Below the pieces are notes generated by a model. The model saw only the letters and a program-made list of their open reading frames with translations, searched no databases and was not told where the DNA came from. From assembly GCA_030686995.1 (NCBI GenBank), contig CM060697.1, forward strand, positions 104,655,272 to 104,719,271: a stretch of DNA of 64,000 nt, read 5' to 3'. Below are positions 24,201 through 36,566 of this stretch, piece by piece. The position numbers and the translations under genes are program-made. The DNA comes from Artemisia argyi (taxonomy: Eukaryota > Streptophyta > Magnoliopsida > Asterales > Asteraceae). Positions within the stretch are counted from its first letter, which is position 1, and each line of letters begins with the position of its first letter.

Positions 24201-25657
24201 GGCACTAAATCTTATGGTGGATGCACTTTTTATTTTGCAGGGCTTCGAGATGGATATTTAGACCCATATTTGTCAACATTGCAAGAAATTCATTTTTCGG
24301 TTACAATCCTTGCTGGCTGTTATTTTGTATCATTGCTTAGTGTTATAAAGATTAACTATTAGTGATTTGGATCTTTTGTCGTCCACATTATGCTTTACTG
24401 GCACACAATGTTGCTAAATAGAAAATCGAGTCTTTCCTTAGGTCAACATTTGTCACTCATTCTTTAAAGGTATGGATCTGAAACTCTCATTTTTGTCAGT
24501 TAATAACTGGACGGTTCACATATGATAAATGGTTAGAGGTGTCAAACGGTTCACTTACTATTGCAATGGGCAATCAGGCTTTTCTGATTACATTTTTGAG
24601 TAAATAGGCACATTGGTAAGTTTTTTTCTCAAGGGTTTACTTATAAGCCATTAACATATGCTTAAAAATTTGCAAACCAAGTAATCCCATAGAACGGAAA
24701 TAATTTGTTTTACTTTGCTAAATTTGTTGATCTTTAACGAGTAAAGGCATATGAGACATCTTGCTAGATAGTCAACTTTTGTATTACAGTAAAGATTACC
24801 ATTTTTTTTGAGTCGATTATCTGATCCTGAATATGTATTATCATCTCATAATGTTTATACTTGTGATTGTTGGATGCATTCTAATCTAAGACTATACTAT
24901 TTAATATAAGTATTTTAAAATTCCAAATGTATCTGTTGTAGTCTTGATTGTTGGGTTGTACATATTTCAATCCAAACTAATTTTGTAATTATTCTTTTTT
25001 AGTGTTAAAATGTGGTTGTATAATTATATATTATCTTATGATATTCAAAACTAAGTCATAGATGTCCATCCGACGGGTCTTGCGTGATGTAGGATGGATA
25101 TTAGCTGACTGCACACTGATTAACATTAGCTAATATTGTATATGGTGTTTAATTATGTAATATTGAGATAATGCATCTTTGCTTTCGGTAATGTCTTTTA
25201 AAAGATGAAACATGATATGTAGTGATGAGAGGATTCTATGGGACAGCCCAATTACAGTCATTATGGATATTGGAGACTTTAGTCCAATTTATCATATACA
25301 TAAGAAAAAGTCTACATGTAGAGAAGTACTTGAAGGTCTATCATCATTGCAAGGATTGAGTTTTGAATCTATAGGCGTTCACACACATCATTTTATGTTC
25401 GAGTCAATCTATTTTAGATTCGCCAACGCTATGGTTGTAAATCGATAGGTGCTCACACACATTTTTTGCTACGCAACACAATAAGTTTTGGAGACCCCAA
25501 GCTTGGACGTTTATTAGTGTAATTGTAACATAAGCAATTTCTTATATCATTATTTATAATGGACGCATTGTGTCATTCTCTGTTCCATATTTTAAATGGA
25601 ACAAATTTACGTTATTACTTTTCTTATCATCTCATTTCTCTATTTCTTTAAAAAAAT
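21249..25657 (+). other. AT-rich region with exon-like scraps, possible body of a non-autonomous Helitron
   Basis: No intact ORF. Several short stretches look like exons flanked by splice-like signals. About 21760-21827 encodes GHIIEANERALLKDPKHVFLDLK. About 22072-22156 encodes KAKDENRLNIGMQDRVYALK and then STWRTRSAGR. Another is at about 23125-23215. They look like remnants of one or more plant genes I do not recognise. If the 3' end at 25687 is a Helitron terminus, these could be captured gene fragments; the 5' terminus was not found. Confidence 0.3.
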
Positions 25658-25659
25658 TA

Positions 25660-25687
25660 CCCGGTGTCAACGGGTCTTCTAAGCTAG
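25660..25687 (+). mobile_element. Helitron-type 3' terminus
   Basis: A short hairpin with CCCG (25660-25663) and CGGG (25671-25674) arms is followed ten bases after its end by the terminal CTAG (25684-25687) and then T. Plant Helitrons end in a GC-rich hairpin about 10-12 nt before CTRR and insert between A and T. All three features fit. A matching TC...5' end was not identified, so length and content are unknown. Confidence 0.4.
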
Positions 25688-26900
25688 TTTAATAATATAT
25701 TTTCTCTATTTTCATTTATTTTCACTAAATCTAAATCCATATTATAATCAAAATCCAAATCTTGATCCTAAACCTATTTACAAACAAAAACGGACCCTTA
25801 TACTTAGGCTACACGCCTAATTGTCGACCTTAATAGTCTTACATATAGTCTAGTCCATTACATATTACATAAGTCCAAATACACGATAAGATCACCACTT
25901 TTGAAGCTAACAATGGCTAACACAGATGTTTATAGAATAACCATGAGTAAGGAGAAGAATTAAGAAGACTAATACTTCATAAAACAATAAGGGTACGTAT
26001 AGTAGTAAATTTAGTATTAAATAATAACTAATGAAAAGACTTATAGTGATATTAGATTAGGTATTTCGTTTAATGTTTAGTAATTGATGCTTGCAAGTTT
26101 TCATCATCCTTCGAGATGACAAAAATATCATACGAATTCCTACTTAACAAATCGGGGATTGAAATGTGGAACAGGATTGGGACGAATATGTAAAATAGTA
26201 AAAAATAATAAAAATTAGGTAATTTTAGAAACAACATTAGGGGATAATATTTGTGGCAAGACATAAAGACATATTAGTAATTCAACATTTTCTATATATC
26301 TATAGTAGAGATAGATAATAATAATTGATATTGAGGGTATTTGGTTGATTATACTTTTCTTATTTTGAAAGTTCTAAGAACACTTATACATTCTTTATGA
26401 GTAGTAGAGATAGGCGAGTATTCACGTATAATGTCAAAATTTTAAAGCGAAAAATAATTATAGTTGAGAAATTATATAAGCCTAAACTATAATATTTATT
26501 GGGTCAAACTTTTAACTTAAAAGTAGTAAGGGAATATAATATTTGAAAGAATAAGGAGTAGAGGTAGAATAACAATTTTATGTTTCTCATTTGAAGAGCT
26601 TTTAAGTAAATTATGTTATCTCTTTGTATATACATAAAGGAAAAACTCTTAAAGTAAAAAAGTAGAAAAATTAAGTAAACTATTTATGAAAATCATAAAC
26701 TTTTATTATTATTTTTGTTTGTTTATAATCTATCTTATTTTCAATCAATTTAAATAGTGTTAGTGTTTAATTAATATTTTAAAAAATTGGGTCTCTAATT
26801 GACCCGGTTGAGTCACTGGGTCATCAGTTTTACCGGTTCGACAGCTGGGTCAACCCGGTCTTCCACAAAAAATAAATTTATATATATTTGGAATTATACA

Positions 26901-26937
<37 letters not shown>

Positions 26938-26956
26938 TATATATATATACATATAG

Positions 26957-27010
<54 letters not shown>

Positions 27011-27195
27011 TATATATAACAGGAGGCATTTGAAGAATATATCACCTCATTGCCCAGTCAATGCTCAGTAATTCAATATCAGCCATTTCATCAGCCATGT
27101 CATCACATTTATGCCATGTCAGCAATTTTATTCATTAAATATATATATTTTTTAATTTTTTCAAAATTATTATAAATTTTTTTAATTTTATTCAT

Positions 27196-27236
<41 letters not shown>

Positions 27237-27298
27237 TTTTTTCGAAATTATTATAATTTTTTTTTTAATATTCATCATTAATTTCATATCTTTTGTAA
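25688..27298. other. AT-rich intergenic DNA with TA microsatellites
   Basis: No gene is visible. (TA)n runs lie at about 26899-26924, 26959-27004 and 27201-27232. The segment 26790-26865 contains mirrored 'gacccggtt' and 'ggtcaacccggtc' phrases typical of a decayed inverted-repeat element. Ends could not be fixed. Confidence 0.45.
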
Positions 27299-27299
27299 A

Positions 27300-27390
27300 A
27301 AATATGTCCATTGCAAGATTTGAACTTGGGTCTGTTGATTTAGAAACAAACACCTCAACCAATGGAACAAGCTAGAATTGTGATAGACAT
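27300..27390 (-). repeat. tRNA-related SINE-like segment
   Basis: On the minus strand, CATTGGTTGAGGTG resembles a tRNA D-arm/A-box and AGTTCAAATCT resembles the B-box, about 35 nt apart. This is the internal Pol III promoter layout of plant SINEs. An A/T-rich tail follows on the same strand. It does not fold into a functional tRNA by eye. No target duplication was found. Confidence 0.35.
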
Positions 27391-29940
<2,550 letters not shown>

Positions 29941-29951
29941 GCAGTGAACTA

Positions 29952-30348
29952 AAAGGTACGCCTCCTTTTTCTCAAAAGCCTAATAATAAATTTGTTAATG
30001 TTAGTGTGCCCAGAGAAAGTGTGGCCATAATAGAGAATAAAGCAGTCCCCAACAGTTCAATGTGGTGTATCTTGAAGAGAAAGGGTGTCTTTGTGCGGCA
30101 GCCCTTATCTACGAACAACGTGAAGAGGGTTAAGAGAACCACCAACGAAGGTCAGTCGTTGGTGATTGATATGATTCTGATAGCCTCCGTGTAGGTGTTG
30201 CCATTGTTGATCGTGCCCATTCTGTTACTACTAAGCGAATGGTGCATGACAACACTCAAACTAGCCCATGTTGTCAACCAATGGTGCCTTCTCAGATTTA
30301 CAGTGACCCGGCACCCAAAAACAACAGTCTTGCAGGCTTTGCTCCCAT
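29952..30348 (+). pseudogene. Coding-like fragment of an unidentified plant gene
   Basis: One frame runs from about 29952 (GTPPFSQKPNNKFVNVSVPR) to the stop at 30192, with a basic stretch (NNVKRVKRTTNEG). Coding character then continues in another frame from about 30170 (DSDSLRVGVAIVDRAHSVTT) to about 30348. This implies one frameshift near 30165-30175. Codon choice looks coding and unlike the surrounding AT-rich DNA. The composition suggests a disordered, nuclear-type protein, but I cannot name it. Confidence 0.4.
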
Positions 30349-30439
30349 ACTATCTTTTACTTTGTGTCTTCCATTTTCATTCATTTAAATTGTGGTTAAT
30401 CATTTTCTCACTATTAAATTATTTTGTCATTCATTGAAG

Positions 30440-32158
30440 GCCTACTGAACATACCACTGATCTTAGATTTTTAGTCAGGGGACATACGTAGCACTGAAGG
30501 TTGTCCTACCTCTCTAAATGCCCGTGAATGTTCTAAAAGTTCTTCGGCACACGCGTGGGGGCCTGGATTTAAGTTTTCAGACAAAACTATGTGCAGACGT
30601 GCATAGATGGGATTTCTCATGTTTGTTGTAGGTGTGGGTTGCAAAAATTACACGTAAGTCTCTTCTATTGAAAGAAGATCAAGAAGGATCTGTTGATTAT
30701 GATGTCCATAATTAATAATATGTTTATATTTAATTTTGGATTTATGTGTAAAGTTTGCTAATATATTAGGTTTGAGGGTTTAGATTGTTGTTTCTTCCAG
30801 ATGTGTTTAGAGTTTAGGTAAGAAGAAGATAAGGAATAGGTAGCCACTCCTTTTACCATGGTAAGTTTTACTTTGATTTAAGCAAATTAAAAATCAAGTA
30901 AATATCATTCAGAAGATATTATTGTCGACAACGATTCACTCGAGGTGATTCAATTACTGATTTTGGATCATGTTTATGCAATCTTCAAGTGGGCATGTAC
31001 TAATACTTGCCTTACCGTTGTTGTTTTAGGTGTTCACACACAAATAGTTGCTGCTCTCAGTACTTTGCGTCAAAAATAGCAGACCTGCACTTATAACTTT
31101 GGGTAATCGAAGATGAACCAAGATCAAATGAAACTCCATGGAGAGAGTATTGAATAAAGCACACAGGTCTGCATACCCAGATGGACTGAAATTCTAGAAC
31201 AACTAGAAGAACATACTTGTTGAGCCATCCCCAAATGATCGTATATCAGCTGGTCTAACCAATGCTATGCATAATGGGAAAGTTCTTTCTCTTTCAAACT
31301 TGAAAATGAAAATAATTCAGAAACTATAACGAGTTGGACATGCTTATTAGAACTTTTAAATGCGAAATAGGTGGTGTCATCTGAAGAAATATAAAAACCA
31401 AGGGAAAATAGCAGACCACCCTCAACACTCCTAACATTGAAAATGCTATTTTAGCATTTTAAAGAACATCCTTCGGAATTGGTAAGCATTATTGGGTTTA
31501 GTTCTTTAAACTGCCACTTCTAAGGAAACAAAGCCAAAACGAGTTATATAACTTTACATGTATTTCTTTTCGATTGTGATTTACAGTATCAGGAGCATTG
31601 AAAATGTCAAGAACCCCAACCACATACTGGTATTTGAATCCTAATATTCCTGAGACCGACGAAATACTAACAGTTTAAATACAACTGCAACATTTGAATC
31701 CTATATTTGACCCTGTATCTTACTTTTATAGGTATAACCAATTGTGACATCCGATCTTAAGTTTAGATGTTGTTTTTCCTACTATTAATAAACCGTAATG
31801 TTTGTATATATATATTTAGAGTCTCAAAGATGATGTTGGTCTCAAGACAATGGAAGAAATCAATATGAAAGTTTTCTAGCATGCTTGGAGGGGTACTTGC
31901 GTTAGGAAGTATGCACCGAGCCATAGGCCACCACCGGAAGCCAAAAGAACACGTTGATTGTTTGGTTGTCCGATTAGCCTCCGAATGTGGAGTACGGCAT
32001 GGAAAATCAGTGTCCATATGCTTTCGTTTTCGTTCCTCTTACCAACAATTGTTCGCTTAAGGTACATTGCTCTATATTTACTCATGCTTTTGGCGAAAAA
32101 GGTTCAGTTATTCGAGTTTACAATAACCCCGAATAATAGAATTAGAATGTGTCGAATC
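30440..32158. other. Intergenic debris without a recognisable gene
   Basis: AT-rich with occasional splice-like motifs. Minus-strand ORFs at 31763-32085 lie just downstream of the F-box/LRR fragment and may be its decayed 3' part, but I see no conserved motif in them. Confidence 0.4.
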
Positions 32159-32159
32159 T

Positions 32160-32420
32160 CAAATAGCTTCTCAAATAAATGAAAACCGTCTGTAGAAAGG
32201 TCCAAGAAATTATAACCTTTATAGAGCAAATAGACAAGGTTGGGTGTGGAAATCAGAAACTGATACTTCTCAAAGCAATCATTTATAATGACACTCTTAA
32301 GTTGAGGTGCAACCACTTTGACAACATTCAAACTCCCATGAACATCTTCAATTGTGAGATTAGATAGTAAAGGATGTCATATATTTAAATGATCCAAACC
32401 TATCACTTTGCAAGTTTAAT
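32160..32420 (-). pseudogene. F-box/LRR-type protein fragment (leucine-rich repeat part)
   Basis: The minus-strand frame reads CKVIGLDHLNI, stop (TGA), HPLLSNLTIEDV and then VAPQLKSVIINDCF, STPNLVYLLYKGYN and LSTDGFHLFEKL. Alternating Leu and Asn with '.L..L.I..C' spacing fits the LRR part of plant F-box/FBD/LRR proteins, which select substrates for SCF ubiquitin ligases. The F-box itself is absent, a stop interrupts the frame, and the sequence decays after about 32160. It lies antisense to, and just upstream of, the homeobox fragment. The assignment rests on memory of the family. Confidence 0.5.
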
Positions 32421-32580
32421 AGTAAACCTGCATGTTGTATATGGTTTGTGCAGGTTGTTCATTGCATAGTTGGAACACTAACTGCTCAAGAATCCAACAT
32501 CGAACAAGTTTTAGTAAACGTTTCATCCTTCTTTTGTTTTGGTGTCATGTTTTTATGCATGTACCGGTTGCTACGTGTAA

Positions 32581-33230
32581 ATGAGATTTAAATGTAATAT
32601 ATTAGAATTAATTCTGCACGAGGCTGATGTTAAAGTACAAGAATCTCCAGATGCACATGATAGAGATGGTGACCAGAACAAGGGCATATCTATCATATTA
32701 CCTTTGGAAGGAGTGAACATGTTAACTCTCAATGGAAACGAAGGTCTATCCAATGGTCTGCAGATTCAAGAACAGAGGACAGAGGCAGCTAAAACTTATA
32801 GTGTTAGGGTTGTTCATAAAAGTGAAGCAGATGTTGACACATCTGGATTGGATTCAAATACCATGCAGGTAAAAAAGTCTCCCGAGATGTGCTTTAATTG
32901 ATTTATTTTAATTCCCAATAACTATTGATGACGTGAAGTTTTATAAACATGTAGAGTGAGGATAAACAATCAAGAAAAAAGAAACGCAACATATTGAATC
33001 ACATTCAAATGAGTATGATCGAACAGGTTTTAGTGACCGAGCTTGAGATGCAGCGGAAAGTTGCCATGCTACAATCATGGGCGGAGAAACTTAGTCTTCA
33101 TGTATGTGAGATTTTCATTTTCTAACCTTGGGAAAAGACATCCTTCACATATCTCTTTTAATAATGGTTTCTTCGTCCTAACTGGATTTTACAGGGTACA
33201 TAAATATCTTCCTCGCATCTAAAGAATTGG
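32581..33230 (+). pseudogene. NDX: NODULIN HOMEOBOX (NDX)-type gene fragment, truncated in the homeodomain
   Basis: Three exon-like blocks have canonical splice sites. Block 1, 32581-32868, donor GTAAAA, ends VDTSGLDSNTMQ. Block 2, 32955-33101, donor GTATGT, encodes SEDKQSRKKKRNI, then MSMIEQVLVTELEMQRK and LQSWAEKLSLH. Block 3, 33195-33230, acceptor TTTTACAG, reads GT, stop, ISSSHLKNW. The pattern ..MQR......SW..KLS.HG....S.LKNW is the atypical homeodomain of plant NDX proteins, chromatin-associated DNA-binding proteins, as I remember it. The in-frame TAA is in block 3, and similarity stops at LKNW, so most of the DNA-recognition helix is missing. The upstream gene body is absent. It is a dead fragment. 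Confidence 0.6.
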
Positions 33231-33508
33231 TAAGAAAGAATTTTCTTATTTTCGTATTAGCACTAGATCACGAGTATAAGTTCTCCATTTCATATTTGGT
33301 AATGTTAAAGGTGTTGATGGAATATAGTCACTTAACTATTTTAGATGACCCAAATGACTTACTTTGTGCAAGTGTTTGGGTCATTTTGGGAAATGGAAAA
33401 TTACCCAACGGGCTTAAATAGGCTGACCCAATACTTAAGTACTTAAGAAATGAAGGAATTTGAATCGATAAGCAATCCATATAGATATAGTTACTTTGAT
33501 CGCAATAC
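33231..33508. other. Short intergenic stretch up to the Tekay insertion
   Basis: No conserved feature after the homeobox fragment. The Tekay element inserted at 33509. The five bases before it (aatac, 33504-33508) should be its target duplication, with the partner beyond the window. Confidence 0.4.
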
Positions 33509-36500
33509 TGTCACACCCCCAATTTACCTGACTTGCAGCGGAATGGAATGCCTGGGGGTGTAACTGTCATAGCACCATAACAAGGATATATTGAACGACC
33601 TAAAGTGTCGTTTGGAAAACACATCGTTTGATTTATTTAAAAACATTCAGTGTTACAAAACATAGGTCCCAAAGTCTGGACAAGTTTAAGGAAATAAGTC
33701 TGGTACGATCAAACGATAAAATACAAGTGCATGAAAAATCCAAAATGTAGTGCGTCATCCCTGGCACACCCTAATGTGACTCCATACATATGATATGATA
33801 ATGCCTTTAGTTACCTGAAAATACATTGCGAAAACGGTCAACATAAAGTTGGTGAATAATCATAGGTTTATAAAATGTAATGTTGTACGGCCACCACAAG
33901 TATAAGTGCATGACAAAAGTCACGTAAAATAGTACAATAGACCTTAAGCTCATGACACCGAAGCTAGACTAATGAAATTTATGCCCATCCTGAATGTTCT
34001 GCCAAAACACTCAAATGTAACAGACATGAAATGCATCCGCTTACTGTTGGTAAATACTACCACGGATGGAGGCGTCACCCTCAATAGATCTATCCACTTA
34101 CTCTCGCTTAATAGGCAAATTAACGGTTCATGATAATAACAGGGGACTTATCACCAGGCAGACAAGCTACTTAAGCAATGTACATAGGTTTTGATACTTG
34201 GGCTCGTACTAAAATGGTGCAATGTATTCTCCCTCGTGGGATTTGAAAACAATAATAAAATGTATACGGGGCTATGAAAACTCACCTTAACTGATGATAC
34301 CGTGATGAAGTGAAATGAACAACAATGAACGGTTAGCTGCCTCAACCTGATATGAATGATGAACGATCTAATTTAGATCACCAAATGATGTTATGAATGT
34401 CCATGCACATGTTCCTATACCACTCTACTCTTTGGAAAAACACTTGTTGTTAACAAAAATATACATTTTCCAAGACTTAGGAAAATATGGCTATTAGAAA
34501 AATAAAACTAGTTGAAATATATATACATATATATATATCGTATGTATCATTGTTAGTGTTGAAATCGTCGGTTTGAAATCCTTGAAATAACGCCTTGTAG
34601 TGATAAAAATATACTTGTAATCACTAATACTTCATTAGTTATGAATTTGGGTACTTGGTATTATTTCTAGAAATCTAGAGTTACTACGTAGTTTTAGCGT
34701 TATTATTTCTAAAAGCTGTCAAAATAACATGAGTTTTGCCGATATTCAAACGTGAATATCTTTGTCGTTATAAATCCGTTTTACTTGTTCTTTATATCCA
34801 CGGTTACGTTTTAGTATGTAGTAATATATTTCGGAAAGCTTGGCTCCTCCGGGTTACGTCTAAAGCCTCGTTTTGTCCGACGAAAAACGTCCAACAGCAA
34901 CAATTTTCAGAAAAAAATACTTTTCGTCAATTAACTTGCAAAAATCATAACTTCTTCGTTATAAACTCTTTTTAATCCGTTCTTTCACCTACGGATTCGT
35001 TTTTGAAAGTATTTTCTAAAAATTTTGCCAAAGTTTCCTTTGTGTTTACTGATTTTCTTGGATTTACCAAAATGGGACAGTAGGTGTATTTACTTGTTAC
35101 AAACCCATTTTTCATGTTCAAAACTAGTTTCAACCTCAACCAAAACTCTTGCAAACACCACAAATCTATACTAATCCTACCATACACCTTCTTAGGGTGC
35201 CATGGGTTCCTAATGATCACTAAACAAGTTAATTTAACAAAGGAGTACCTAAAACAAATTCTAGGGTTTGTATGTTCAAAAAGTCTACAAAAATAAAGTG
35301 GTATAGCTAGCTTGTGCATGAAATTAAGCATGAAAACCATAAGATACAAGTGTTAATTAGATGAAATCATGAAAATAAATTTGATAACTCACTTTGAAAT
35401 AATAGGTGATTAGATGGTGAGAAACCTTGTGTTACTTGTGTTTTTGTTGTAAGATTCTTGATTAGGAAGGTAAAATGAACAATTTCTATGCTTTAACTTC
35501 TCAAAAATCTTCACTTGATCTTGAGTTTTGGGTTTGGTCGTGGGTTTGAGATGGAAAGGATGAAGATGAGAGCCTTTTTGATTCTTATGATTATGTATGT
35601 TTATGTTTTAGTGGTTTTTGTAAATAAGTATAACAAGTATATAGTATAATATGCATACATAAATGCCAAGGGTTAAGAAAATGTACAAATTGGCCTAGGA
35701 GAGGACTTTTGGGGCTGGTTCATGTGGATGAGGGGGGGGGGGGGGGGTTGGGGTAGTCTTGATTTAATTAGGAAGTTGGTGTAGGATATGTGTAGATATG
35801 AGTTATTTGTTAAAATCGGGTACCGGGTTTGATAGAAATAAATGTTAACAAAGTTATTTGGGATAAAATAAAATTGTAAAAATATTAAAAATATGTTGGG
35901 TACAATTACTGAGTGATCGGGTGATTATTGTTTAGTTTTCACGAAAACCATCGTAATATTTATAAACTTACGTTATAAATAAAATAAATTTCCAAAATAC
36001 TGGGTAAATGAATATTATAACTTTTATGATGATAAAATGGATATAAAAATATGTTGGGACCATTGTGGGAAATATTTAGATATATTCGTCGTGTTTATTA
36101 ACCGGGTGTTAACGTTTATTTATAAATAATTATAAGGAAAACGTTAAATGTATCAAATATATAAATTTGAAAATCCTAAGAGTGGTATAACATGAAAATG
36201 CTGTTATGATGATATGCAGACTGTCTCTAGTCCGTATGCAGTGTCCTTAATACTAATGAAATGAATTCGCACCTAAACCAATCCGGTTACGCGAATTTGA
36301 ATACCCGTAAACTAAATTTACGATGAAATGAGTAATGCAAGTGAATAGTGAAAACTTTTCCGGTAATGAATAGTGTTCAGTGAATAGTAAATTTCTCAAA
36401 TGTTTCTCAGAATATCAAATTGACCTCGAAAATGATGAATAGTAAACGATGAATAGTGTTTTGATGAATAGTGATTTATGAATAGTAAAATGTTGAAGTT

Positions 36501-36532
36501 TGGGAAATGACCTGAAATAGTGAGTTGTGACA
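33509..36532 (-). repeat. 3' LTR of the Tekay-like element (3024 bp)
   Basis: On the plus strand it runs TGTCACACCCCC...GTTGTGACA, so both ends carry the inverted TGTCACA/TGTGACA. The internal region begins at 36533. It is nearly identical to the LTR starting at 62290 and somewhat diverged from the solo LTR at 16396. A run of 16 G lies at 35732-35747 and is absent from the solo LTR. Confidence 0.95.
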
Positions 36533-36566
36533 GTCGCCCACCCAAAAAGGAATTCAGTCTCTGAAT

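Noticed and set aside
26290..26425. Minus-strand TCTCTACTA motifs as Helitron 5' ends
   Set aside because: Two copies occur about 110 bp apart, but no matching minus-strand 3' end with hairpin and CTRR was found to the left.
31763..32085. A separate gene from overlapping minus-strand ORFs
   Set aside because: The two frames overlap, have no recognised motif and are probably decay products downstream of the F-box/LRR fragment.
36533..36566. A clean PPT for the Tekay element
   Set aside because: The minus-strand sequence before the LTR (GGGTGGGCGAC) is G-rich but interrupted by pyrimidines; the position is right but the tract is not distinct enough to list.
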